A stretch of 64,000 bases of DNA from Streptomyces sp. RKAG293 (lineage in GTDB: Bacteria; Actinomycetota; Actinomycetes; Streptomycetales; Streptomycetaceae), in NCBI RefSeq assembly GCF_023701745.1, contig NZ_JAJOZB010000001.1:4931001-4995000 (forward strand), given 5' to 3'. The notes below the pieces were generated by a model. The model was not told the origin of the DNA and searched no databases. It worked only from the letters and a program-made list of their open reading frames with translations. Within the stretch, counting starts at the first letter, position 1. Every line of letters begins with the position of its first letter. Below are positions 1 to 7,868 of this stretch, one piece after another. The translations under genes were made by a program, and so were the position numbers.

Positions 1-276
1 GCCCAGCTCGCCGACGACGCCTTCGAAGGGGGCCGGGTCGTCGAGTCGTACGCCTACGCGCGCACCGGCTACCACCGCGGCCTCGACGCGCTGCGCCGCG
101 CCGGCTGGAAGGGCCACGGCCCGGTGCCGTTCGAACACGAGCCGAACCGCGGCTTCCTGCGCGCGCTGCACGCCCTCGCCCGCGCCGCGCAGTCGATCGG
201 CGAGCAGGAGGAGTACGAGCGCTGCTCGTCCTTCCTCCGCGACAGCTCGCCGACCGCGGCGGACACCCTCGGCTGA
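1..276 (+). CDS. DUF3151 family protein, 3' part only
   Basis: The window opens inside this gene, so only the last 91 codons are present. The visible part is helical and Ala/Arg/Glu-rich. It ends with a block I recognise from actinobacterial DUF3151 proteins (GYHRGLDALRRAGWKG, then EHEPNRGFLRALHALA and a tail ending TAADTLG). The family has no assigned biochemical role and is a soluble, roughly 140-residue protein. Codon use is typical of the genome (nearly all third positions G or C). Its start and promoter lie outside the window. The next gene begins about 280 bases downstream on the same strand, so they need not be cotranscribed. Confidence 0.85.
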   Translation, partial: AQLADDAFEGGRVVESYAYARTGYHRGLDALRRAGWKGHGPVPFEHEPNRGFLRALHALARAAQSIGEQEEYERCSSFLRDSSPTAADTLG

Positions 277-555
277 GGAACCGGCGACGGGACCTGCGAC
301 GAGAGCCGCGACGGGACCCCGGACCGGGCCCCGGGCGGGACGAGTGGTGTGACGCGTGAGGGAACTCGCCTACGTCACCCACCTCTTGGGCTGATCCGGC
401 CCTCTCCCGTCCGGCCGCCGATTGCCCCCGAACTGCAGCAGAAGCTGACAAAAATTCATGCGGTTTGGCATTGGACCGAACCCATGTGTGATTGTGAGCG
501 TCATTGTCTGTGAGCACCGTGGGAGCAGTCGGCGGCCGGGGAGGCCGCCACCCCG

Positions 556-1488
556 GTGGCGCCTTCAGGGGGAGCTTTGACCCATCACGCACCGGTGGCC
601 GGCGGCGACCGACAGCGAGGCCCCAGCCGTCGGGGGAGCCGGAGCCAGGCCGCGCGCCGGCGTCGGCGTGCCCAACGGCGCGTGCGGCTGCTGCTGACCC
701 TCACCGTGCTGGCCGTACTGGTCGGCGGTGTCGCCGCGTGGTGGAGCGGTGGTTCGGACGACGTCGCGGACGCGTCGGCGCCGACCGCGCCGGCCGCCGC
801 GTCCTCCCCGACCGCCGCCGCGTCGAAGGACGTGCCGCCGAGCGCGGCCCCCAAGAGCCCCAAGGCCTCCGCGTCGGCAAGCGTGACGAAGGGCGCCGGC
901 AAGTCGACCCCGGTACCGAAGTCGGGGCCCGGCACCTTCAAGGCGGGCAAGGGCAAGGGCGACGGCTCCACGGTCGGCAAGGGCGTCATCCGCACCTACC
1001 GGGTCCAGGTGGAGGACGGCATCCTGGTCTCCGCCGACCAGGCGGTGGACGAGGTGGCGGCGATCCTCGCCGACCCCCGCAGCTGGACCCGTGACGGCAA
1101 GCACGGCTTCCGCCAGGTGTCGTCCGGCAGCGCGGACCTGGTCATCCGGATAGCCACGCCCGACACCGCCGACGCGCTCTGCCTGGCCGCCATCCACCAG
1201 GACACCGGGAACGAGCTGAACTGCGAGGTCCCCGGCGGTGTGGTGGTGAACCTCCGGCGGTGGATCCTGGGCTCGCCGACGTTCACCGGCCCCATCTCCG
1301 ACTACCGCGCCCTGATCATCAACCATGAGGTCGGGCACAGCCTCGGCCACGGCCACGAGGGCTGCCCCGGCCCCGGCAAGCTCGCGCCCGCGATGATGCA
1401 GCAGATCAAGGGCCTCGACGGCTGCCTGCCGAACGCCTGGCCGTACGACCGCCAGGGGCGCTACATCAGCGGCCCGCACGTGACCTGA
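556..1488 (+). CDS. DUF3152 membrane-anchored putative zinc metalloprotease
   Basis: A 310-residue protein with a basic N-terminus, one membrane segment (about residues 44-63) and a low-complexity Ala/Ser/Pro/Lys linker to about residue 135. A C-terminal DUF3152 domain follows. That domain carries HEVGHSLGHGH from residue 257, which fits the metzincin zinc consensus HExxHxxGxxH exactly (H257, H261, H267 and catalytic E258). A later AMMQ could serve as the Met-turn. Cysteines in HEGC and DGC may form a disulfide. The topology predicts an extracytoplasmic catalytic domain. Family membership is known; protease activity is inferred from the motif. The GTG at 556 gives the full frame, and a TTG at 577 just after a purine-rich stretch is an alternative start. 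Confidence 0.85.
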   Translation: MAPSGGALTHHAPVAGGDRQRGPSRRGSRSQAARRRRRAQRRVRLLLTLTVLAVLVGGVAAWWSGGSDDVADASAPTAPAAASSPTAAASKDVPPSAAPKSPKASASASVTKGAGKSTPVPKSGPGTFKAGKGKGDGSTVGKGVIRTYRVQVEDGILVSADQAVDEVAAILADPRSWTRDGKHGFRQVSSGSADLVIRIATPDTADALCLAAIHQDTGNELNCEVPGGVVVNLRRWILGSPTFTGPISDYRALIINHEVGHSLGHGHEGCPGPGKLAPAMMQQIKGLDGCLPNAWPYDRQGRYISGPHVT

Positions 1489-1519
1489 AGGCCTTGCCGA
1501 ATCACCGCGCTCGACAGAT

Positions 1520-1555
1520 GATCTCGGCGTGGCCCGGTGACCCCGGGCCGAGATC
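1520..1555 (+). terminator. Hairpin between DUF3152 gene and kynurenine operon
   Basis: Nine-base arms (GATCTCGGC at 1520-1528 and its complement at 1547-1555) flank a GC-rich loop. It sits 31 bases after the upstream stop and 15 before the dioxygenase start. It could terminate the upstream gene or act in the leader of the kyn operon. There is no U-tract. Confidence 0.45.
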
Positions 1556-1570
1556 CTGAAGGGAACGGAA

Positions 1571-2449
1571 ATGTCCGAAACACCGGCCGAGAGTCCGGAG
1601 ACCCCGAACCTCGACTTCCAGGGCACCACCCCTTACGAGGACTACGTCCAGGCGGATGTCCTCACCCACCTTCAGCACACCCTCTCCGACGATCCCGGAG
1701 AGATGGTCTTCCTGGTCACCACCCAGGTCATGGAGCTGTGGTTCACCGTCCTCGTCCATGAGTGGCACACCGCGGGGCAGGCGCTCCGCGAGAACGACAT
1801 CCCGACGGCGATGGCGGCGCTCAAGCGCAGCACCTACGAGCTCGAATCGCTCAACGCCTCCTGGAAGCCGCTCGCGCACCTCACCCCTGGGCAGTTCAAC
1901 GCGTACCGCAGCGCGCTCGGCGAGGGCTCCGGATTCCAGTCCGCGATGTACCGGCGGATGGAGTTCCTGCTCGGCGAGAAGTCGGCGTCCATGCTCGTCC
2001 CGCACCGCGGTTCGCCGCGGGTGTACGCCGAGCTGGAGAAGGCCCTGCACGAGCCGAGCCTGTACGACGAGGTGCTCGGCCTGCTGCAGCGGCGCGGCCA
2101 CGACATCCCCGCCGAACTCCTCGAACGCGATCTCTCGCTGCGCTACGAGCCCGACCCGGCCGTCGAGCGCGCCTGGCAGCGGATCTACTCCGCCGCCGAG
2201 GCCACTCCGGAAGCCGCCGAGGCCACTCCGGGGGCCACCGCCGGTGACGCCGACCTGCTGCGGCTGGGCGAGGCGCTGACCGAGGTCGCCGAGCTGGTCT
2301 GGCGCTGGCGCAACGACCATCTGGTGGCGACCCGCCGCGCGATGGGCTCCAAGACGGGCACCGGCGGCTCAGCGGGCGTGGCCTGGCTGGAGAAACGTGC
2401 CACCAAGAACGTCTTCCCCGAGCTGTGGACGGCGCGCAGCCATGTCTGA
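1571..2449 (+). CDS. kynA: Tryptophan 2,3-dioxygenase
   Basis: Heme enzyme that opens the indole ring of L-tryptophan to give N-formylkynurenine, the first step of the kynurenine pathway. The 292 residues align end to end with the family: EMVFLVTTQVMELW, the YRSALGEGSGFQS block with the carboxylate-binding Arg, the WRWRNDHLVATRRAMG block with the proximal heme His, and the GTGGSAGV substrate loop. The distal-pocket His found in Xanthomonas TDO (QHQ) is Thr here (TTQ). An Ala/Glu/Thr spacer with a near-repeat (EATPEAAEATPG) sits about residues 214-224. ATG 1571 follows AAGGGAA. It overlaps kynureninase by 8 bases, so the two are translationally coupled. Confidence 0.95.
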   Translation: MSETPAESPETPNLDFQGTTPYEDYVQADVLTHLQHTLSDDPGEMVFLVTTQVMELWFTVLVHEWHTAGQALRENDIPTAMAALKRSTYELESLNASWKPLAHLTPGQFNAYRSALGEGSGFQSAMYRRMEFLLGEKSASMLVPHRGSPRVYAELEKALHEPSLYDEVLGLLQRRGHDIPAELLERDLSLRYEPDPAVERAWQRIYSAAEATPEAAEATPGATAGDADLLRLGEALTEVAELVWRWRNDHLVATRRAMGSKTGTGGSAGVAWLEKRATKNVFPELWTARSHV

Positions 2450-3734
2450 CGCCTCGCCGCGGGAGGAGGCCGGACGGCTCGACGCCGCCGACGGGCTCGC
2501 CGAGATCCGCGACCGGTTCACCCTCGACGAGACCGTCTACCTGGACGGCAACTCCCTGGGCGCCCTCCCCACCACGGTCGCGCCCCGGCTGCGGGACGTC
2601 ATCGAGCGCGAATGGGGCAGTCTGCGCATCCGCTCCTGGGACGAGAGCGGCTGGTGGACCGCACCCGAGCGGATCGGGGACCGCATCGGCGCGCTGATCG
2701 GCGCGGCCCCCGGCCAGGTCGTGGCCGGCGACTCCACCAGCGTCAACGTCTTCAAGGCGGTCGTGGCGGCCGTCCGGATGGCGGGGGAGGACCGCACCGA
2801 GATCCTCGTGGACGCGGCGACCTTCCCGACCGACGGCTACCTCGCCGAGTCCGCGGCCCGGATGACCGGCCGTACCGTCCGGCCCGTCGCTGCCGGGGCG
2901 ATGGCGGACGCCATGGGCGACCGCACCGCCGTCGCGCTCGTCAACCACGTCGACTACCGCACCGGGCGGCTGCACGACCTGCCCGGTACGACGGCCGCCG
3001 CCCACGCGGCGGGCGCCCTGGTCGTCTGGGACCTGTGCCACAGCGCGGGCGCGCTGCCGGTCGGCCTCGACGCGCACGGCGTGGACCTCGCCGTCGGCTG
3101 CTCGTACAAGTACCTCAACGGCGGCCCCGGCGCGCCCGCGTACCTGTACGTCCGCCGTGATCTGCAGTCCCGCTTCGACTCGCCGCTGCCGGGCTGGAAC
3201 TCGCACGCCGATCCCTTCGGCATGAGCTCCGACTACCGCCCCGCCGACGGCGCCGTCCGCGGCCGCGTCGGCACGCCCGACATCCTGTCGCTGCTGGCCC
3301 TCGACGCCGCGCTCGACGTCTGGGACGGCGTCGACATCGCGGACGTACGGGCCAAGAGCCTGGCCCTGACCGACTTCTTCCTCGCCTGCGTCGAGCGGTA
3401 CGTGCCGGCCGGCCGGGTCACGTCGATCACCCCGGCCCCGCACGAACACCGCGGGAGCCAGGTCGCGCTGCGCTGCGACGACGCCGGCGAGGTCATGCGC
3501 CGGCTGACCGAACGCGGCGTGGTGGGCGACTACCGGCGCCCCGACGTCCTGCGCTTCGGCTTCACCCCGCTCTACACGCGGTTCGCCGACGCGGAACGCG
3601 CCGCGCAGGTGCTCGCCGACGTGCTTCGCGAGGTCGACGAGGAGACCGGTGCGAAGCCCGGCCCAGAGGTCGTGGAAGCCGGCCGCGAAGCCGGTGCGCC
3701 GTCCGGTCACGACGCCGTTGAAGGGAACCGATAA
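2442..3734 (+). CDS. kynU: Kynureninase
   Basis: PLP enzyme that cleaves kynurenine to anthranilate and alanine. The 430-residue product has the family landmarks: TVYLDGNSLGALP near the N-terminus, a DSTSVNVFK cofactor-phosphate region, LVVWDLCHSAGALPV with the PLP-pyridine Asp, and the Schiff-base Lys in SYKYLNGGPGAP. The C-terminal small domain follows (DYRRPDVLRFGFTPLYT). The ATG at 2442 overlaps the end of the dioxygenase gene (ATGTCTGA), which fixes the start. The last ~25 residues are an Ala/Glu/Gly-rich tail without family function. Part of the three-gene kyn operon. Confidence 0.95.
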   Translation: MSDASPREEAGRLDAADGLAEIRDRFTLDETVYLDGNSLGALPTTVAPRLRDVIEREWGSLRIRSWDESGWWTAPERIGDRIGALIGAAPGQVVAGDSTSVNVFKAVVAAVRMAGEDRTEILVDAATFPTDGYLAESAARMTGRTVRPVAAGAMADAMGDRTAVALVNHVDYRTGRLHDLPGTTAAAHAAGALVVWDLCHSAGALPVGLDAHGVDLAVGCSYKYLNGGPGAPAYLYVRRDLQSRFDSPLPGWNSHADPFGMSSDYRPADGAVRGRVGTPDILSLLALDAALDVWDGVDIADVRAKSLALTDFFLACVERYVPAGRVTSITPAPHEHRGSQVALRCDDAGEVMRRLTERGVVGDYRRPDVLRFGFTPLYTRFADAERAAQVLADVLREVDEETGAKPGPEVVEAGREAGAPSGHDAVEGNR

Positions 3735-3737
3735 CCG

Positions 3738-4712
3738 ATGCCGGCCTCCACGCCCGAGCACGCCGCCCACCGCGCACCGGCTCCGGCCGGCCCCGGCCCG
3801 GCGGACGCCGCCGCGAAGCGTGCGGAGGCGGAGGAGGCATCGGCCTTCGCGCACGCGGCCGTCCCCCCGGACGTGACCGCGCCCTACGGTGAACTGCCCG
3901 ACCAGATCGCCGACTTCTACCGGCCGCGCAGTGCGCCCGGCACCGCCGTACGGCCCGCGCCGCTGGTCGTGGTGGTGCACGGCGGTGCCTGGCGCGCACC
4001 CTACGACCGCCGGCACATCTCGCCGTTCGCCGCCTACCTCGCCGGCCGCGGCTTCGCCGTGGCGTCGGTGGAGTACCGGCGCGGCGGCGAGGAGCCGCCG
4101 TCCGGCGGCGACGGCTGCGCCTACCCGCGCGAGGACGCCCCGCCCGCGGGCCGTTGGCCGGACACGCTCGACGACATCGCCGCCGCCGTCGACACCCTGC
4201 CCGCGCTCGCGGTGCGGGCGCTGGGCGCGGACACCGTGGACCCCCGGCGGGTCGTGCTCACCGGGCACAGCGCCGGCGGTCACCTGGCGCTGTGGGCCGC
4301 CGCCCGCAACGCCCTTCCGCTCGATTCCCCCTGGCATCGCCCCTCGCCTCCCCCGTTGCGCGGTGTCGTCGCCCTCGCGCCGATCGCGGACTTCGCGTCC
4401 GCGATCCGGCTGCGGGTCTGCTCCGACGCCGTCGTGCAGTTCCTCGGCGGCCCCGAGCACGTCACGGCGCGGCTGCCCCACGCCGATCCCGCCGCGCTGC
4501 TGCCCACCGGTATCGCCACCACCATCGTGCAGGGGACCACTGACAATGTGGTTCCGCCGCAGGTCGCGAGGGCTTTCGCGGCCGCCGCGGCACTGGCGGG
4601 CGAGGAGGTCACCGAGGCCGTGCTGGACGGCATCGGGCACTTCCCGCTGATCGATCCGGCCGCCGGCGCCTGCGCCGTCGTCGCCGAGGAGATAGCGCAA
4701 CTCGCCTGGTAG
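3738..4712 (+). CDS. Alpha/beta hydrolase, probable N-formylkynurenine formamidase
   Basis: The 324-residue product has an alpha/beta-hydrolase core after a ~45-residue Ala/Pro-rich N-terminus. It shows the oxyanion motif VVVVHGGAW, the nucleophile elbow GHSAGG, a late Asp in TDNVVPPQVARAF and a His in GIGHFPLID, a complete Ser-Asp-His triad of the HGG type. Hydrolysing N-formylkynurenine to kynurenine is the step missing between its two neighbours. It starts 3 bases after the kynureninase stop, so formamidase (KynB-like role) is the natural inference. By sequence alone it could be another esterase of the same family. Confidence 0.8.
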   Translation: MPASTPEHAAHRAPAPAGPGPADAAAKRAEAEEASAFAHAAVPPDVTAPYGELPDQIADFYRPRSAPGTAVRPAPLVVVVHGGAWRAPYDRRHISPFAAYLAGRGFAVASVEYRRGGEEPPSGGDGCAYPREDAPPAGRWPDTLDDIAAAVDTLPALAVRALGADTVDPRRVVLTGHSAGGHLALWAAARNALPLDSPWHRPSPPPLRGVVALAPIADFASAIRLRVCSDAVVQFLGGPEHVTARLPHADPAALLPTGIATTIVQGTTDNVVPPQVARAFAAAAALAGEEVTEAVLDGIGHFPLIDPAAGACAVVAEEIAQLAW

Positions 4713-4821
4713 CGGGCGGACCGGCGACCGTCCGAGCCGCCTTCCGGCGGACCCGTGTAGTCCCTGAGACGGATGCCGGGAGATCGGCTTCGGTGTGGAC
4801 GACGCGCCCGCGTGAGCTGCC

Positions 4822-4827
4822 TAGTGT
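4822..4827 (+). promoter_or_regulatory. -10 hexamer of leaderless promoter (TAGTGT)
   Basis: TAGTGT lies 6 bases before the GTG at 4834, so the transcript could begin at or next to the start codon. No ribosome-binding site is seen. Confidence 0.45.
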
Positions 4828-4833
4828 GTGAGC

Positions 4834-6246
4834 GTGACCGACACCGACCAGACCACTCTGCGGACCGAGCTCCGGATAGCCCGGAGCGCCCTGAAGGGGC
4901 TGCGTGACGACCTGGTCACCGACGCCTTCGCCTTCCGCCCGCTGCCGCCCCGCTCCACCGCCGGCCCGGTCGTGCGCCGGCTCCCCGACTCCGCCCGCTG
5001 GCTGCCGCACGCCTCCCTGGCGGTCTTCGCCTGCCTGCTCATGCTGATGGGCTTCGAGTTCGAGAGTGAGCGGGGCGGAGCGCCACTGGCCGCCGCGCTC
5101 CTCACCGGGATTCCCCTCGTCACCGTGCTGTTCCGCCCGGTCGGCGGCTGGTGGCTGTCGTTCGGGGCCGGCTTTCTCAGCGGCGCCGCGGGCCTGTTCT
5201 CGGAATGGCCGTGGTCGGCCACCGGATTCGTCTCGCACCTGGTGGTGATGGCGTTCGTCGCCGGCCGGACCCGGCCCCGGGTGGCGGCGGAGATGTGGCT
5301 GCTGACGGTGATGCTCGGCGCGGCCTTCGCGTTCACGACGCCCGGCCGGATGTCGGACAGCTTCGCCATGGGGTTCGTGTCGTTCCTCGTCCTGCTCACC
5401 GTGGTGCTGGTCAAGGGCTGGCGGGAGACGCAGGCGAAGGTCGTCGAGCAGGTCGCGGTCACCGAGGTGGAGCGCTCGCGCCGCACCGTCCTGGAGGAGC
5501 GCACGACGATTGCCCGCGAGCTGCACGATGTCGTCGCGCACCACATGTCCGTCATCGCGATCCAGGCCGAGGCCGCGCCCTACCGCGTCGACGACCCGCC
5601 GGCCGAGCTGACCCGCAGCTTCGCGATCATCCGGGAGAACGCGGTGGCCGCCCTCACCGAGCTGCGCCGCGTCCTGGGCGTCGTACGGGCCGACGAGCCC
5701 GGTCGAGATGCGGCGTTCGCCGACGGCGCCCCCGAGGCCCCGCAGCCCACCCTCGCCAACCTCGACTCGCTGCTGGCCAACGTCAGGGACACGGGCGCGG
5801 ACGTCGACAAGGTGGTGACCGGCGCCGTCCGGACGCTGCCGCAGGGTGTGGAGCTCTCCGCGTACCGGATCGTCCAGGAGGGGCTCAGCAACGCGCTGCG
5901 GCACGCTCCGGGCGCCGCCACCCGTGTCGAGATCGGCTACGTCCTCGGCGGCCTCGGCCTGCGCGTGGTCAACGGCCCGGCCACCGGGGAGGTCAGGCCG
6001 TCCCACGGCGCAGGTCACGGGGTGCTGGGCATGCGGGAGCGGGTGTCGATGCTGGGCGGCGAGATGACGGCGGAACCCACCGCCGAAGGCGGCTACGAGG
6101 TGACGGCCTTCATCCCGGTGGCCGCCGAACCGAAGCCGGAACCGAAGCCGGACCCGAAGCCCGGAACGATTCCGAAACCCGGACCGGAGCCGGAGCCGGA
6201 ACGGAAGCCCTGGCCCATGGTCAAGTCCACCGGGGACCCCGTATGA
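4834..6246 (+). CDS. Sensor histidine kinase, NarL/DesK type
   Basis: A two-component kinase of about 470 residues. Four to five hydrophobic segments (about residues 58-75, 85-100, 105-125, 132-145, 153-192) make a membrane sensor without a large extracellular domain. A HisKA_3 dimerisation helix follows with the phospho-acceptor His near 231 (ARELHDVVAHHMSV). A HATPase domain comes next (AYRIVQEGLSNALRHA, GHGVLGMRERVSMLGG). The tail is a Pro-Lys-Glu repeat (EPKPEPKPDPKP style) after the ATPase. GTG 4834 is preferred over GTG 4828 because of the -10 box. The stop overlaps the response regulator start (ATGA), so they form a cognate pair. The signal sensed is unknown. Confidence 0.92.
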   Translation: MTDTDQTTLRTELRIARSALKGLRDDLVTDAFAFRPLPPRSTAGPVVRRLPDSARWLPHASLAVFACLLMLMGFEFESERGGAPLAAALLTGIPLVTVLFRPVGGWWLSFGAGFLSGAAGLFSEWPWSATGFVSHLVVMAFVAGRTRPRVAAEMWLLTVMLGAAFAFTTPGRMSDSFAMGFVSFLVLLTVVLVKGWRETQAKVVEQVAVTEVERSRRTVLEERTTIARELHDVVAHHMSVIAIQAEAAPYRVDDPPAELTRSFAIIRENAVAALTELRRVLGVVRADEPGRDAAFADGAPEAPQPTLANLDSLLANVRDTGADVDKVVTGAVRTLPQGVELSAYRIVQEGLSNALRHAPGAATRVEIGYVLGGLGLRVVNGPATGEVRPSHGAGHGVLGMRERVSMLGGEMTAEPTAEGGYEVTAFIPVAAEPKPEPKPDPKPGTIPKPGPEPEPERKPWPMVKSTGDPV

Positions 6247-6902
6247 CGATCCGGGTGCTGATCGTCGACGACCAGATGATGGTCCGGGAGGGCTTCTCGG
6301 TCCTGCTCAACGCGCAGCAGGACATCGAGGTCGTGGGGGAGGCGGTGGACGGCCGGGAGGCCATCGCCCAGGTGGCCGCGCTCCGTCCCGACGTCGTCCT
6401 GATGGACATCCGGATGCCCGAGGTCAACGGTCTGGAGGCGACCCGCGAGATCGTCGCGGCCGACGCCGACGCCAAGGTCCTCGTCCTGACCACGTTCGAC
6501 CTGGACGAGTACGTCTACCAGGCGCTCCGCGCCGGAGCCAGCGGCTTCCTGCTCAAGGACGCCTCGGCGCGGCAGCTGGGCGACGCCGTACGGATCGTGG
6601 CGGCCGGTGAGGCGCTGCTCGCCCCGGCCGTCACCAAGCGGCTGATCGCCGAGTTCTCCCGGCTCGGTACGCCCAGGCCCCCGGCCCAGGACCGGGTCGG
6701 CGATCTGACCGACCGCGAGACGGAGGTCCTGGTCCTGGTCGCCCAGGGCCTGTCGAACGCCGAGATCGCCTCGCACCTCGTCGTCGCCGAGTCCACCGTC
6801 AAGACCCACGTCAGCCGGGTCCTGGTCAAGCTCGGGCTCCGGGACCGCACCCAGGCGGCGGTCTTCGCCTACGAGGCCCGCCTGGTGACCCCGGGAGGCT
6901 GA
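6243..6902 (+). CDS. LuxR/NarL-family response regulator
   Basis: A 219-residue DNA-binding response regulator. The receiver domain (1-120) has the acidic pair DD at 9-10, phospho-acceptor Asp55 in VVLMDIRMP, the Thr in LVLTTFD and the Lys in FLLKDAS. The C-terminal GerE/LuxR helix-turn-helix (about 150-212) has LTDRETEVLVLVAQGLSN and AESTVKTHVSRVLVKLGL. ATG 6243 overlaps the kinase stop by 4 bases, so both proteins are made from one message. It ends just before a strong bidirectional terminator shared with the convergent crp gene. Target genes are not evident. Confidence 0.93.
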   Translation: MTIRVLIVDDQMMVREGFSVLLNAQQDIEVVGEAVDGREAIAQVAALRPDVVLMDIRMPEVNGLEATREIVAADADAKVLVLTTFDLDEYVYQALRAGASGFLLKDASARQLGDAVRIVAAGEALLAPAVTKRLIAEFSRLGTPRPPAQDRVGDLTDRETEVLVLVAQGLSNAEIASHLVVAESTVKTHVSRVLVKLGLRDRTQAAVFAYEARLVTPGG

Positions 6903-6970
6903 CCGGCCGGAACGGACGCCTCCGGGGGCCACAGGCCCGCAGAAGGCGTTCCAGGCGCCCTCTGGACACA

Positions 6971-7006
6971 CCGAAGGCCCCGCCCGGTGCGGGGCGGGGC
7001 CTTCGG
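6971..7006. terminator. Bidirectional terminator between response regulator and crp
   Basis: A perfect 15-bp GC-rich stem (arms 6971-6985 and 6992-7006) with a 6-base loop lies between two convergent genes ending at 6902 and 7019. Confidence 0.85.
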
Positions 7007-7018
7007 CAGGTGGTTCGG

Positions 7019-7693
7019 TCAGCGGCTGCGCTTGGCGAGCCGCTCGACGTCGAGCAGGATCACCGCGCGCGCCTCCAGGCGGAGCCAGCCACGGCCGGCG
7101 AAGTCGGCGAGCGCCTTGTTGACGGTCTCGCGCGAGGCGCCGACGAGCTGTGCCAGCTCCTCCTGCGTGAGGTCGTGCACCACGTGGATGCCCTCTTCGG
7201 ACTGCACGCCGAACCGGCGCGACAGGTCGAGGAGCGCCTTGGCCACCCGGCCGGGCACGTCCGAGAAGACCAGGTCCGACATGACGTCGTTGGTACGCCG
7301 CAGCCGTCGCGCGACGGCGCGCAGCAGCGCGGTCGCGACCTCGGGCCGGGCGTTCAGCCAGGGCTGCAGGTCGCCGTGGCCCAGGGCCAGGAGCTTGAGC
7401 TCCGTCAGCGCCGTGGCCGTGGCGGTCCGGGGGCCGGGGTCGAAGAGCGACAGCTCGCCGATCAGCTCGCCGGGGCCGATGACGGCGAGCATGTTCTCGC
7501 GGCCGTCGGGGGAGGTGCGGTGCAGCTTCACCTTGCCCTCGGTGACGACGTAGAGCCGGTCCCCGGGGTCCCCCTCGTGGAACAGCGCGTCGCCACGCGC
7601 GAGCGTGACCTCGGTCATCGAGGCGCGCAGTTCAGCGGCCTGCTCATCGTCGAGCGCCGCAAAAAGCGCCGCGCGCCGCAGAACGTCGTCCAC
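7019..7693 (-). CDS. crp: Crp/Fnr-family global regulator Crp
   Basis: The 224-residue product matches Streptomyces Crp throughout. The cyclic-nucleotide-binding barrel has GELIGELSLFDPGPRTATA, the phosphate-binding cassette. A long dimer helix and a winged HTH follow (LTQEELAQLVGASRETVNKALADFAGRGW). In Streptomyces this protein controls germination, development and antibiotic production. The start is the GTG at 7693, preceded by AAGGAGAG 5-6 bases upstream, and gives MDDVLRR. An in-frame codon 21 bases upstream lacks a ribosome-binding site. A near-consensus Crp site lies about 60 bases upstream, suggesting autoregulation. It is divergent from nth. Confidence 0.95.
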   Translation of the reverse strand: MDDVLRRAALFAALDDEQAAELRASMTEVTLARGDALFHEGDPGDRLYVVTEGKVKLHRTSPDGRENMLAVIGPGELIGELSLFDPGPRTATATALTELKLLALGHGDLQPWLNARPEVATALLRAVARRLRRTNDVMSDLVFSDVPGRVAKALLDLSRRFGVQSEEGIHVVHDLTQEELAQLVGASRETVNKALADFAGRGWLRLEARAVILLDVERLAKRSR

Positions 7694-7750
7694 GAGCTCT
7701 CTCCTTGTCGACATCGCCGGATGATCCCCGTGATGCCCGCAGGCAAAACA

Positions 7751-7764
7751 GTGCGATCAATCAC
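7751..7764. promoter_or_regulatory. Candidate Crp-binding site
   Basis: GTGCGATCAATCAC has the spacing of the Streptomyces Crp motif GTG-N8-CAC, with a perfect TCACA half-site. It is in the crp-nth divergent region, 58 bases upstream of the crp start. Confidence 0.4.
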
Positions 7765-7856
7765 AAGTCTGTCTTATGTATCGCCGTGCACGTGCCCCGG
7801 GGGTCCGATTGGGGGTCGGTTCCTTGTGGTCAAGGGCGGATGTCAGTGCCGAGCCT

Positions 7857-7862
7857 TAGGCT
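7857..7862 (+). promoter_or_regulatory. -10 hexamer of leaderless promoter (TAGGCT)
   Basis: TAGGCT ends 6 bases before the GTG start of nth at 7869. No ribosome-binding site precedes the gene. Confidence 0.45.
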
Positions 7863-7868
7863 GGCCGG

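Noticed and set aside
1896..4700. 934-codon open frame on the minus strand across the kyn operon
   Set aside because: It lies opposite three well-supported enzymes, is Arg/Gly/Ala-rich with no recognisable domain, and is a typical high-GC antisense shadow.
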